A stretch of 64,000 nucleotides of DNA from NCBI GenBank assembly GCA_907163375.1, contig CAJQUW010010404.1, positions 266,747-330,746 of the forward strand. The letters run 5' to 3'. The translations under genes and the position numbers were made by a program. Each line of letters starts with the position of its first letter. Position 1 is the first letter of the stretch. The notes beneath the pieces were generated by a model. The model was not told where the DNA came from. It was given only the letters and a program-made list of their open reading frames with translations, and did not search any database. This DNA is from Prostheceraeus crozeri. Its lineage: Eukaryota; Platyhelminthes; Polycladida; Euryleptidae. This document shows positions 1 to 10,645 of the stretch, in pieces.

Positions 1-593
1 CCATCTCCACTTCCGCATCCATAGGGGGAGGAGGAGGAGGACTCAAAGGGAGAAATAAACACATCTCCTGAGACGGTGGTAGTTTGGTGTGCATTATTTG
101 TGTAATGACAAGTTGAAGTGAGGCAAGCTTGTCCACTTTCTCACCATGTGACCCAATGTACGTGCCTCGAACCAAGATGAAACATGCGTAACGACCATAT
201 TCCAAGTCGTCCACAGTTAACGGGTTGTGGTGGGAATAAAAAATGAGTGCATCCTCCGCCATCTTCATAAACAGCCGGTCCAAAAACACGGAAAAGAAAT
301 TCATCATTCCCGTATTTATCATGCCACAACTTTGGTGAGTTGGCGGGTAGCTGAAATGACTGCTCGGCGAAAGCTTCCACGGTAAAAATTTCCTGGAGAG
401 CAGCTCTTGGAAGTAATAAGGAGCACAAATTGTTAGAGAAAGATCGTGTCGGTGGGCTAGTTGTAAAATCCGGTGTTTGTACCGCAAATCGCTCTCCATT
501 GAGCGAAACATAACGATGCCAGAAGTTTCCAATCTGTTTAATGGGTGAAATAGTTTGACCTTTGGCGGACACAGACTTCGTCACAGAATACAA
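1..593 (-). pseudogene. Broken virus-like gene, same family as ORF2 of the palindrome cluster; runs off the window
   Basis: The minus strand is open from about 600 in one frame; the coding signal then moves to another frame near 300-310 and stays open to base 1, so one frameshift is inferred. The first part carries a FAVQTP motif. The second part reads VDDLEYGRYACFILVRG, then TYIGSHGEKV and KLASLQLVITQI, then a proline run. The second part aligns by eye with ORF2 at 25127-25901 (DELGEGTWDILFKVNG, YYGRHK, IASLSMHMESI), and QTP matches its LQTG. No ATG opens the frame: the position that could start it is TTG. Some nucleocytoplasmic large DNA viruses have proteins with QTP and Y-G-H-SLQ-TQ patterns, possibly ssDNA binding; that comparison is from memory and uncertain. 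It is probably a decayed endogenous viral or mobile-element gene. Confidence 0.55.
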
Positions 594-660
594 TACAGTT
601 TATAAGTTAGTTAGACAGACGAGTGAGTGAGAGAATGAAACAGAGCGAGAAATGCCGCTT

Positions 661-670
661 CTTATATATC
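661..670 (-). promoter_or_regulatory. TATA box of the 1-593 gene
   Basis: On the minus strand this reads GATATATAAG, about 70 bp upstream of the open frame, followed by a CT-rich leader (CTCACTCACTCGTCTGTC). The Polinton inserted only about 50 bp further upstream. Confidence 0.45.
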
Positions 671-714
671 CTTCAAAACGGGAGAAGCGCTTCACGAAAC
701 GGTGTTGGACAAAA

Positions 715-720
715 CCCATC
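715..720. repeat. Left target-site duplication CCCATC
   Basis: CCCATC directly abuts the left terminus of the Polinton and is repeated exactly at 15971-15976. A 6-bp duplication is the known hallmark of Maverick/Polinton integrase. Confidence 0.9.
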
Positions 721-1279
721 AGTAGTATAGGGTATGACATCCGGCGCCTCGCTTAACTCGCACCGGATGTCACACCTTCCGAGATTTCAAAAATTTACGT
801 AGTCTATAAATTTCAAAAATTTAGTGGGTCTCCAAATTTCAAAAATTTAGGTAGTGCCAAATTTTCGAAAAATTCAAAATTTCAAAATTTACGTAGTCCA
901 AAAATTTACAAAATTTATGTAGTCTTTTCACATAGTCTAAAGATATCAGAAGATTGTATTCAAAATATATTAAAAAATGAAAGAAACCTCAGAAATGGAA
1001 GAAACTTCGAGAATCCTTCGTCAATAAATGAACGTAGTTCTACTTAAATGGACATTGAAAAGATGAACATTGAAAAACACAAAGATAGAGTACGTTATAT
1101 GAAAGATAAAGTATCACAATTATTATTAAGATTAGAGCATTATAAAAAGTTAAGAAAGAGATGGTCTAAAGTTAAGAATGTAAGACAAGGTATTGGAATA
1201 TTTTTAACAGTAAGTTTAGGTGCTTTAACAATTGTTATATCTTCTGACGCTCTTACAATTCCTATTATTGCTACTGCTT
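721..1279 (+). repeat. Polinton left terminal inverted repeat
   Basis: It matches the reverse complement of about 15267-15970. The outer ~65 bp hold two copies of a CCGG-containing motif (CATCCGG ... CCGGATGTCA). The next ~150 bp are a run of sub-terminal repeats built on AAATTTACGTAGTC. The innermost part covers the first ~230 bp of the 1048-1590 gene, so the TIR contains coding sequence. Confidence 0.85.
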
Positions 1280-1590
1280 TAACAGGTGCGGGTGTTTTTA
1301 CAACTTCACTTGTTACAATGTTAGATAAATCTTTAATAACTAAGAAACGAAAATCATTAAAAACTAAACATTTACATATTAAAGAAGTTTATAACAAATT
1401 ACATTGCTACTTTCAAAGAGTGTGTGATGATAATGTTATCACGTTAGATGAGATTGAAAAATTTGATCAAATAGCTAATGACGTAAATCGAATATCATTT
1501 CAATTACAGTCAGAAAAAGTTGATGATAAGAATAAACAGGATGTAAAAACTTCTATTGAGGAAACTGATAAAGTTTTTTTGAAGAACTAA
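1048..1590 (+). CDS. Polinton-encoded two-TM coiled-coil protein
   Basis: This is an intact 180-residue ORF that starts at ATG in the left TIR. A basic, helix-rich N-terminus (about 1-45) precedes two hydrophobic segments at about 47-65 and 68-90 (GIGIFLTVSLGALTIVISS and the IPIIATALTGAGVFTTSLV stretch). A lysine-rich link and a long helical, charged C-terminal part follow. The two-helix plus coiled-coil layout recalls SLATT-type membrane proteins, but I cannot assign it. Its 5' half is duplicated antisense in the right TIR. It is one of the few unbroken genes in the element. Confidence 0.7.
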   Translation: MDIEKMNIEKHKDRVRYMKDKVSQLLLRLEHYKKLRKRWSKVKNVRQGIGIFLTVSLGALTIVISSDALTIPIIATALTGAGVFTTSLVTMLDKSLITKKRKSLKTKHLHIKEVYNKLHCYFQRVCDDNVITLDEIEKFDQIANDVNRISFQLQSEKVDDKNKQDVKTSIEETDKVFLKN

Positions 1591-1749
1591 AAACTTTAAG
1601 CGAAACTTTCAGCAAAACTTTATTAAACAAAACTTTAGACGCCAAAGCAATAAAAAAATAATTTGTTCAGTAAAATGTTTTTGTTGTATTCCAATGTTAC
1701 CACAAAATTCAAACATTATAGATAAAAATAAAATTAAAATAAAAATAAA

Positions 1750-2567
1750 ATGGATAAAATTAAAGCTGATAATCAAAAAAGAATTCAACAATTAGATGAG
1801 TTAATAAAACAAAAAATATTATGAAAGAAAATCATACTCAGCATAGAATGATAAAAGCTGGTATTCAATCCGATATGTTTGAAAAAATGCAACAAACCGA
1901 GCAAGCAAAAACTGATTTTGAAAAAACTATTGAACCATTTAAAACTCTTGAAAAAGAACTTACAAATAATGATGAACAAATTAATATGGCAGAATTAGCA
2001 CACAAAACTATATTAGATGATTATGGATTACTAGAATCAAACATTAATAAGAAATTACCAAAATCTATGCAATTTGAACATTCTATTTCATTTATAGATG
2101 GAAAAACAATACCTAGATTTTGTCTCGGACAAAAAGAAATATTTCCACAACCTTTTCGAGGTTTAATTTTTTCACCAGATAAATCTCCTTTTAGTTTAGA
2201 TAGAAATTTTGTTGATCTTTTAAGAGGAGCAGATTTAAAAAATTATGCTGTAGAAGATCTCATAAAATATAAAGCTATGCTAGATAGAGTTGATGTAGTA
2301 AAAACTCTTAAACGTCATGAACAATTAGAAAATTTATTATCAACGGGAGTCAAAGTAGGAAAAGGTTTTAAAACTGAAACAACTGTATTTTTGCCAGATG
2401 ATCCACAAGAATTACTAAATAGATTAAATATTTTAATATCTGCAATAAAAGAAGGACATAATTCTAGTTTCAATGAAATTCACGCTATATTAAAAAGACT
2501 GTTAGAAAAGAAGATTCTAAATGAAGAGGACTATAAAAGTATAGCTGAAATATGTTGTTGTTTTTAA
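1750..2567 (+). CDS. Polinton hypothetical protein; short upstream ORF plus 248-residue main ORF
   Basis: A 24-residue ORF (1750-1824, MDKIKADNQKR...) ends in a TGA that overlaps the next ATG (ATGA, 1821-1824). The second ORF runs from 1821 to 2567. The short ORF may be the original N-terminus separated by a frameshift. The main product begins with a charged helical region, has a middle part rich in F/P/G (FCLGQKEIFPQPFRG), and ends with a helical segment (FNEIHAILKRLLEKKIL). C-terminal segments of this kind recur in proteins of Polinton-like elements. A structural or scaffold role is only a guess. Confidence 0.6.
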
Positions 2568-2624
2568 TTTTTTATAAGAAAAATATTTCATAAAAAAATA
2601 TTTATTCAAAATTTTAACTAAAAA

Positions 2625-3371
2625 ATGTGTTCAGCAGATTTAGACAAAATTAATAATCATTTAGAAAATCTAACAGAGATTTTGGGTTCATCAAAATTTA
2701 GTACGACATTAAAAATTATGACAACTACTTCATCACACACTTGTAATTTAGAACCCATTCTACATTTGGAACAAAATAAAAATTATCAAATTGCATTGAC
2801 TAGTTTCTCCAGATTTAACATTATTCAAAATGCTATAAAAGATGTGAATGATCCATTTAGATATTCTGCTGATAAAGGTAAAACGTGGAAAATACTGACT
2901 TTTCTTCCTGGTTCTTACGAAGTTGAATCAACATCAAATGAAATCAAGAGACATTTTGGTATAGCATTTAAAGATAAGAAACAATTACATTTCGCAGTTG
3001 AACCAGCAGTTAATAAATTTTTTCTTACTTTAGACGAGAATCATCAAGTTGATTTTAATCATGATAGATCATTGTCAAAGCTATTAGGATTTAATAAACA
3101 AACCTATAGTCAAGGTTATCATTTAGGTGAAAAAATTCCAAAAATAACTGAAATAAATTCAATTGTTGTACATTGTGACATTATTGAAATAGGATATATA
3201 AATGGTAAATCGTCAAATTTAATATTCAGTTTTCCAGCTTTTACTGTACCCATTGGTCATAGATTAAATGTATTTCCACAAACATTAATATATTTCCCTA
3301 TGACAAGAAAAACTATTAACAGCATTGACATTAGAATCACTGATGAGAAAGGAAATAAATTCTTGAGGTGA
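2625..3371 (+). CDS. Penton-like minor capsid protein of the Polinton
   Basis: The ORF is intact, 248 residues. Features that fit Polinton minor capsid (penton, single jelly-roll) proteins are the LTSFSRFN strand, the KGKTWKILTFLPGSYEV segment, the SLSKLLGF motif, the INSIVVHCDIIEIGYINGK segment, and a C-terminal FPAFTVPIGHRLNVFPQTL ... IYFP ... IDIRITDEKG stretch. It is rich in alternating hydrophobic residues expected of beta strands. It lies just upstream of the packaging ATPase. The family match is from memory of conserved patterns and no search was run. The major capsid protein lies 7 kb downstream. Confidence 0.6.
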   Translation: MCSADLDKINNHLENLTEILGSSKFSTTLKIMTTTSSHTCNLEPILHLEQNKNYQIALTSFSRFNIIQNAIKDVNDPFRYSADKGKTWKILTFLPGSYEVESTSNEIKRHFGIAFKDKKQLHFAVEPAVNKFFLTLDENHQVDFNHDRSLSKLLGFNKQTYSQGYHLGEKIPKITEINSIVVHCDIIEIGYINGKSSNLIFSFPAFTVPIGHRLNVFPQTLIYFPMTRKTINSIDIRITDEKGNKFLR

Positions 3372-3433
3372 ACAGATTATGATAGATCTTTTGGCTAGAG
3401 AAGTTTTATTTTCTCAAAAGATTTTTATTAAAA

Positions 3434-4215
3434 ATGAGTGAAGAAATTTTTACAAAATTACCATTAAATAAAAAAAACTCAAATTTAATCATCATCCAAA
3501 TTTATCTGATGAAGTTTTGTCAGTTATTTGTGGAAGATCAGGATGAGGAAAAACATATTTATTATTTAAAATTTTAACAACTCCAAATTTTTTGGATTAT
3601 AACTTACATATCTTTTAATTTATACAACAACAGCAGAACTATCAATCTTTAGAATATGGATTTGAAAATAATCTTAAAAAAACAGCAACTGCTTCATTAT
3701 TCAAAGAATATGAAAAATCTGAATATGAAGAAAAATAAGTTCGTGGTGTGAAGAAGCAGCAAAAAATAATCAGTTAGTAGAATCTAATGAAAATAATCAC
3801 ATAAAGATACAATTAATGGATGATAGTGGTAATATGCAAGATCCTAGTAAACTAGATAAAACAATGAAACATTGTGTAATTTTTGATGATTGTGTTAATG
3901 ATAGAAATCAGTCAGTTCAGAGAAATTATTTCACAAGAGGTAGACATAACAACTGTAGTGTTTTTTTTTTTAACACAAAGTACATGTATGTATTCATTAG
4001 ATGGAAGTGTTATTAGAAAGAATGCAAATATATTTATACTATTTGAAATAAATGCAAGAAATTTATGTGATTTGTTAAGAGATTTATGTATAAGAGATAA
4101 AGATGAATTCAAACATTCGTGTAATAATGCTTGGTCAAACGATTATGGCTTCATTACAATTAATATTGATAAAAAAATACATGATAGAGTTATAGAAAAT
4201 ATTTTCGCGGAGTGA
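3434..4215 (+). pseudogene. A32-like DNA-packaging ATPase, broken
   Basis: Conserved pieces appear in shifting frames. The Walker A loop reads GRSG-stop-GKT, with an in-frame TGA at 3544-3546 inside the loop. A YGFENNL segment follows, then Walker B HCVIFDDCVND (about 3867-3900), the family signature YFTRGRHNN (about 3927-3954), and a C-terminal FILFEINARNL ... NAWSNDYGF region. At least two frameshifts occur, one beside a run of T at about 3960. The intact enzyme is an FtsK/HerA-type ATPase that pumps DNA into the capsid. It follows the minor capsid gene. Confidence 0.85.
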
Positions 4216-4271
4216 TCGAATAATTTTTTCTTATAAATTTTTTCTAAAAAAAAATTTAAAAAAATATATGG

Positions 4272-4575
4272 AATGCGTACAAGATAGAACATGTACCAGT
4301 TTTAAAAGATTATCGTCATCCTACAAATCCTGTAAATTCGAAGAAAGAAGTTAAATTTTACTACCATCGCAGATATATGCAATTTGTTAAATATTATAAA
4401 ATATAAATGGTATAAAAAGTTATGAAAGAACAAAGAATTTTCCACTTTGTTTAAGAAGTTTTAGAGAATTTTTAGAATAGAATGATTTATGGTGGTTAAT
4501 TAATAAAGAACATTTAACAGTTTATGATTTACAAACATAACGACAATTGAATATACCTTTATTTATTTCAGATTA
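4272..4575 (+). pseudogene. Degraded small Polinton ORF
   Basis: The open stretch from 4272 (NAYKIEHVPVLKDYRHPTNP ...) is followed after a frame change by a segment containing NFPLCLRSFREFLE and then, beyond a TAG, NDLWWLINKEHLTVYDLQT, ending at 4575. It lies between ATPase and polymerase. It appears to be one gene with two stops and one frameshift. I do not recognise a function. Confidence 0.45.
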
Positions 4576-4668
4576 AAAATAAAATCATAATTTCTTTTTC
4601 AATAAAAATCATAATTTCTGTTGAAAAAAAAATCATAATTTCTTTTGAAAAAAAAATCATAATTTTCT
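4576..4668 (+). repeat. Short A/T tandem repeat
   Basis: Four imperfect copies of a ~25-bp unit built on AAAAAATCATAATTTCTTTT lie just before the polymerase start. It may serve as a spacer or promoter region for PolB. Confidence 0.6.
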
Positions 4669-4677
4669 TTAAAAAAT

Positions 4678-7600
4678 ATGAATTGTAAGATGAATAAAGG
4701 TACGAAACCTATTGTTGATGCATAAGTAAAAAAAGAAATTGTAGAATTTGATGAAGAAATTGCTTCATTAAAGAAACAGAGATTGATCAAAGAAAAACAG
4801 AAACGTACACAAAAACAGAAGCGTAGTATTAAACGTAGTATTAAAAAACAGAAACGTGAAACAAAAGAAATATTAGAGACTCCTATTACTGATATTCTTT
4901 TTGATGATAGAATTAGGGATGAACTTGGTGATGATTTTTCAGTTTATTTAATCCGAATGAAATTAAATATGAAAATGTATCTTTTGTTGATGTAGTAAAT
5001 GATATCCGGAAACTTTTAGCAAATGGTAAATTTATTAATTTACTTGGAAAATTTATTAAAGATCAGAAAAATATAATTCAAAATTTTTACGTAACCTTCT
5101 ATAATAAAAAATCAATAGAAACATGGTTTTCCAATCTGGATGAGAAATCAGATAGTCATGAATGGTTTTTTACAGGTAATATTAAATATGAAGATTTTGG
5201 AATGAAGCTAGTACAAAGATCACATAGAGGTGCAGGTATTAATATGAAATATAGAATCAAAGAATATTTCGGAGAATATTGTTATATTCCTTCTGAAGAT
5301 TTTTGTTTTATTAAATGTTATAATGTTTTACGAGGTTTTAATGAAGAACAAGGGGAAGTGATGAAAGAAATGTTTAATAATTTTTTATATAAAGAGAAAG
5401 CCACATCTAGAACAGGAGTAATGTCAAACTGCAAATTTTCTCAGTTCATTAAATATTTTGGAGAAAGTGTTCAGTATTACGGTCCTTCGAATCGTCATTT
5501 AAATCCTAGAGGAATTTAAACGTTTCATAATTATGTTTATTACAATTATTTTCACGAAGGTTCAACAATTGGACACTTTTGTTTAATTAATAAATGTCAT
5601 AAATTAAAGGCTATTAGAGAAATTGAAAATAATTTCAAACCAATATATAAAACAGTTACTGATGAAAATCTAGCAACGCGTCCATATAAAATCATAACAA
5701 AGAAAAAAATTGACTATAGTTCAACATATATTTTGGATCTCGAAACTTTTCCTGATCCTAGCTGTTCACTAGCTCATCCTATTCCTTATGCTGTAGGAGC
5801 TATTAATTTTAATAAATTTATATGTTGCTTACCGAAACAAAGATTGAAAGAATTAGAAACACGTTTGTTAAGTGATATGATTAAACAATCAAAAGATGAA
5901 AATGAAATTAAGGAACTTAAGAAACAAATAATTGAGTGTAATAATTTAACTGAATTAGAATTTAATAAACTTCAAAATTGTGTGAAAATATTTACGAGAA
6001 CTGAGGATGATGAATGTCCAATACATAATCAATTTTTTAAAACTCTTGGAAAATTTAATTATTCGAAAGTAACTTTAATGGCTCACAATTCATCAGGTTT
6101 TGATTCCTATTTTCCGATCAAAGCTAATTTTAAATTATCTAAACCTCCTCTTAAAACTTCAAGAGGAACATTAACTGCTTCATTACAAAATCCTTATACA
6201 ACTGAATGTGTTAGTATATATATTCAAAAATCTTTTAGATTTAAAAGCAATATGAAAAAAGAATTCACTTCCATGTAAATTACCACTTCAAACTATTATA
6301 ATGAAATGTAGTTATCAACATGTAAAAACAAGTCTTTCTAAATGGTGTGAGAATTTTAAAATTTCTACCAATGTGTGTAAATTAAATTATGAAATTGGAG
6401 ACATAACACATGAAAATTATAAAGAAAAAGAAAATGAATGGAGACCATATTTAGTTAACGATGTTCTTTCTTTAGCTTTTTGTATCTACAAATATAATAA
6501 TGTTATGCGAGATTTAGTTGGTGAAGATATAATTACTAATTTGACATCCTCTGCTTTAACATTTAACGGTTGGATGAAAGGCGTACAAAATGACAATATA
6601 AATATTCATTCTCATACAGATTCATGGGCTAGAAATTATATTAGAAAATCTGTTAAAGGTCGAAGAGTTTCAGCAAATATAGGAAAATGCGTATCTCCAC
6701 TTTGTAACATCTTGTTACCAATATTAAAACAGTATTTACCTGGAAGTAATTTAATAGATTTAATGAAACAGTATCGACATTTAGGAGATAAAACTGAAAT
6801 TTGTAAAAAAAATTTCAAATCAACTACTTGAACAAAAACATGAATTTCTAATGGCTTTTGATGCAATTCTTTATATCCATCAGCTATGTATGATGAAAAT
6901 TCAGAATACCCTAAATCTGAATCAGCTAGAAAATTTCGTCAAGAAGAAATAATATATTAATTTAATACTGAAACATTTAGACCTAAAACTGGAATATTTA
7001 CAGTTGTGTTTCAATATCCGAATGATATGTTTTTTCAACTAGTTCCTATAAAAGATAAAGTTAAAAATCAAAATAACAATTCTCATGTAAAAGTAATCAG
7101 GTTTAGAAATGGTGTATGTTGTGATGTATTAACTTCTGTTGACATACAGGAAATTGTTAGATGTGGTGGAAAAATATTATCTATTACCGATGGTATAATC
7201 TATGAAGAAAATTATCACGTTTCATTATTTCGAAAATACATTGAGAAACTTTATAATTTGAAAAAAATATATAAAACAGAAGGAAACACTGTGGGCGATG
7301 AGTTAATTAAATTATTGATGAATTCGCTATATGGCAAAACTGAACAAAAAGATATAACCACTAAATATCATTTATAGAATGAAAATACACTGAAAAAAAA
7401 TTTTACACAAGAATTAAAAGATTATGAAAAATTAAATGATGAACAATATTTAGCGAAAGTAGAAATGGAAGATGATGAATTTCTTAAAGCTAATATTGTA
7501 AAAGATGGGAAGACGTCATTCATGCCATCACATTTAGGTTCTTTTATTCTTTCTCACTCTAGAAGAATCATGAATAACTTTATTTTAGAAATTAATGGTT

Positions 7601-8126
7601 TCAACGAAAGATACATTCATTATACAGATACCGATAATATATACACTTCTAATGAACTCTTCAATAAATTAGATGCTGCTGGATATGTTGGGGGAGAATT
7701 GTGTCAAGGAAAAAATGATTATGGAAATGGTGGAATTATTTTTGCAATGCATATTGTACTTAAAGTAAAATACTGTATTACTGTAGATGAACAGGGAAGA
7801 CTTAGCGAAAAGAAAACATTTAAAGGATAATCGGAAGATAAAGTAAAAGTAGAAGATTTTCTAAAATTATATTCGGGTAAAACATTATCGACTATAGTTA
7901 ATAAACCATGGAAGAGATCTTTAGAAACTGGAATTAGTATTCCCAATAAAAATAATAATAGTGAAGAAGAAATTTTTCTGGTCAAATAAATATTCTTATA
8001 CGTCAAGCACCTGATGAAAATGAAATTATGTTACCATATAACGGAGAAGATATTCAAGCTGAAATATTTCAAACAATCTTCGTTGAGAGTAATTTATTTG
8101 ATGATGATGATAATACGTGGGAATAA
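4678..8126 (+). pseudogene. polB: Protein-primed family B DNA polymerase of the Polinton, broken
   Basis: About 1,150 codons from ATG 4678 to TAA 8124-8126, cut by several stops and frameshifts (around 4720, 4940, 5518, 6277, 6830, 6958, 7375, 7829 and 7985). Visible motifs in order: Exo I YILDLETFPD (~5728), Exo II LMAHNSSGFD (~6078), Exo III LVNDVLSLA (~6450), motif A SLYPSAM (~6869), motif B LLMNSLYGKT (~7310) and motif C HYTDTDNIY (~7618; DTDN where DTDS is common). After motif C come GKNDYGNGG and SEKKTFKG, typical of Polinton polymerases. The intact enzyme would replicate the element from a protein primer. The N-terminal basic region (4783-4860) is rich in KQKR repeats. Confidence 0.92.
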
Positions 8127-8235
8127 AATCATTTTTATATCTAAAAAATTATTTTATGACTAAAAATTTTATTACATCTAGAAATTTATATCTAAAAAAT
8201 TTATATTTAAAAATTTAATTCATTAATTATAGCAC

Positions 8236-8698
8236 TCACACTTTTATTATTGACTTTTTCTCTTCAATTGTTTGTTTTGCTTCAGCTAATGTAGATTTGG
8301 CATCAGATATTATTGGTGTTGCTTTTTTCAAGGCATTTCTTACATCATCAATGCCAGATTTTAAACATTTCAATGTATCATTATTTGTTAATCTGTTAGG
8401 TATTGCTATACCAAATTTTGCATTTAAATGATTATTTTGAGCTAAATGATTATTTTGAGCTAAATTATTTTTTCTAGCTGTATAAAGAATTTGACCTTGT
8501 CGAGGTATAAACAAATTTTTTAATTGTTGTGATTGACGAATGTATTACTTATATGTCACAGGTAGTAATAGGTTGCATATTTTGATGAAATTGTTATTCC
8601 ATATGTTTACCGCATGGTGTGTTTTTCATATGAGAATATAATAACGCTTGATTTGTAAAACGCATATTACAAACTGGACAAATTTGAGTCATTTCCAT
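8236..8698 (-). pseudogene. C2H2 zinc-finger protein of the Polinton, interrupted
   Basis: On the minus strand an ATG at 8696-8698 opens CPVCNMRFTNQALLYSHMK, a C-x2-C-x12-H type finger, followed by two in-frame stops or a frame change. The open part at 8514-8236 then has a Q/N repeat (LAQNNH twice) and a helical C-terminus rich in K, A and E. It runs opposite to its neighbours, and the A/T-rich gap 8699-8786 would have to hold divergent promoters. Zinc-finger ORFs occur in other Polintons. Confidence 0.55.
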
Positions 8699-8786
8699 TT
8701 TTTATTTTTTATTTTTATGTGAGAAAAATTTATTTTTTATTTTCATGAGAAAATAATTTTTATGATATATCTTTTATTGTTAGGAA

Positions 8787-9658
8787 ATGATGTTACCAAA
8801 TGTTGGTGGAGGTGCATATATCCCGAATAATCGTGAATCAGAAGTAGAAATAGAAAATTATATCATGGAAACTGGAGACGTTTTATCTGGTCTGTTTCAT
8901 GTTTCTATTCTTCCACAACAAAATACAGAGTTAACAAATAAACAATATGTTGATACACAAATCAATGACTTAAAAGAAAAATATATAAACGATGTTTTGG
9001 TTCCACTGATGAATGAATTAAGGTTGCTAAAACTTAATGACAAATCATTAAACGAAAAATGGTTAAAACTTGATAAAAAGGATAGAGAGCTAGAAGCAGA
9101 TATAGCAAAACTTTTAAAAAAATTTCAGAATAATCAAAAATTTTAACATTACTTTCTATAAATTTAAAATCTGCAGTCATTAAAAATAAACATCAGATAC
9201 AACTATTGAGAGAACAGTTAGAAAATGAATTAGAAAAACTACCTAAAATATTTTAAACTTTTAAATAGTTACAAGCTACATTCCAAAAAAATGTTGATGA
9301 ATTAAGTTCTAAAATAACTCAGCAAATGAAAAGGATGAGTAGAATAATAATTGAAAGGAAACTCACTTAATCAAAAAGTTGATAAAATGAAAACTCTTAA
9401 AATCAATTTAGAAAATGAATTACAGAAAAATTATGAAGGAAATAAAGAACAGTTAGATGCTGTTAAAAATCAGTTAGATGTTCTTAAATTAAGTTGAAGG
9501 CTCTTAAAACGGATTTGAAGATGAATCAGCAGAAAATCCAAGTTAATAGAAAAGAAATTAAAGTACATCACACGCTGCTTAAAGCAATAGATAAAGTGCA
9601 AAAGCAAATTAATAAAGTTTTCACGCGGTTGTTGTCCATTCACAAACGGAAATCTTAA
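8787..9658 (+). pseudogene. Long coiled-coil, fibre-like protein of the Polinton
   Basis: The first 119 codons (8787-9146) are intact and contain MMLPNVGGGAYIPNN and LTNKQYVDTQINDLKEKY, a pattern reminiscent of the start of phage tail-fibre shafts. After the stop, heptad-rich coding sequence continues in changing frames (LREQLENELEKL; KTLKINLENELQKN; AVKNQLDVLKL; KVQKQINKVFTRL) to a stop at 9656-9658. The original product would be about 290 residues of mostly coiled coil. A role as virion fibre or vertex protein is inferred from composition only. Confidence 0.5.
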
Positions 9659-9703
9659 TCATAAACGTAAATCTTAATCACGAATTAAAATTATAACCTA
9701 AAA

Positions 9704-9949
9704 ATGTCTGTAATTTATATACACGATCTTCAACATTTTGCTTCAAATAAAAAAATTGCCCATGAACCATCTATGAAATCTGTTTACAGTGTAAAATCAA
9801 TCCAAAAAGAAGGAGATAGTGTAAACAGCCGAGCTGGAATATTTTCAAGTGCAAGCAAAACTAATAAGACTATTTTAAATAATTTCAGATTAACTAACTT
9901 TAAAGATTTAATTTCAGTATCAACCACAGAATCAAGCAATCGAAAATAA
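9704..9949 (+). CDS. Small Polinton protein, paralogue of the next gene
   Basis: 81 residues. The first ~45 closely resemble the start of the following ORF: HDLQHFASNKK, PSMKSVYS and RAGIFS against HNLKHFASNKK, PSMKSVYH and GAGIFS. It lacks the long helical tail of its neighbour, so it looks like a truncated tandem duplicate. Its short upstream sequence (CCTAAAAATG) is also shared. Confidence 0.6.
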   Translation: MSVIYIHDLQHFASNKKIAHEPSMKSVYSVKSIQKEGDSVNSRAGIFSSASKTNKTILNNFRLTNFKDLISVSTTESSNRK

Positions 9950-10016
9950 TTTTTTTGTCACAAATAATTTTTTTGTCATAAATATCTTTCCCAAAAGTCA
10001 AATTTATTCCTAAAAA

Positions 10017-10526
10017 ATGCCTATAATTTATAAACACAATCTTAAACATTTTGCTTCAAACAAAAAAACTGCACGTCAACCATCTATGAAATCTGTTTAC
10101 CATTATAACATTTTAGAAACTATTCAAAATGAAGTAGAAGGTGTAGACAGCGGAGCTGGAATATTTTCTGGCATCAGTGATAATATAGGAAGTATCGTTA
10201 ATGTTATTAAAAATAATAAAGATTTAATTACATCTGCCACAAAAGGAGCCGCTGCTATAGGTAGTTCAGCTAGTGCAATATCAAATGCTGTTAAGTTTCA
10301 AAACGAATTAAAACAACTAGAAACTATTCGTAAACTTAAGAATGATTCTGAAAAACTAAAAAAATTAAAAAAGCCTTCAGAGGAAACAAAAAACAAAATT
10401 GCTAACATAGCCGCTGAAAGTAAACAGGAGAAGAAATCAATTGAAGAAATAAGAGGTAATGGTTTAGCAAAATTCAAAAATAAATTCGAAAAAGGAAACC
10501 TAAGAAAATATTTTTTCTGTGTGTGA
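10017..10526 (+). CDS. Small virion-like Polinton protein with alanine-rich hydrophobic helix
   Basis: 169 residues, intact. A conserved N-terminus (HNLKHFASNKKTARQPSMKS) is followed by GAGIFSG, a hydrophobic small-residue segment at about 78-92 (ATKGAAAIGSSASAISNAV), and a long lysine/glutamate-rich coiled coil. Proteins of this shape, placed next to the major capsid gene, are common in Polintons and adintoviruses and have been compared with adenovirus core or membrane-active proteins. The function here is inferred from position and composition. Confidence 0.6.
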   Translation: MPIIYKHNLKHFASNKKTARQPSMKSVYHYNILETIQNEVEGVDSGAGIFSGISDNIGSIVNVIKNNKDLITSATKGAAAIGSSASAISNAVKFQNELKQLETIRKLKNDSEKLKKLKKPSEETKNKIANIAAESKQEKKSIEEIRGNGLAKFKNKFEKGNLRKYFFCV

Positions 10527-10645
10527 GAAAAAAAAAATTCTTCCTTAATCAATCATTCAGATCGCTTTATCGAAAATAAATTTAAATTAGACGATCCTCC
10601 GTTCGTCAGTTACAGTCAAAAAAGAATGACTACATAAGGATTGCT

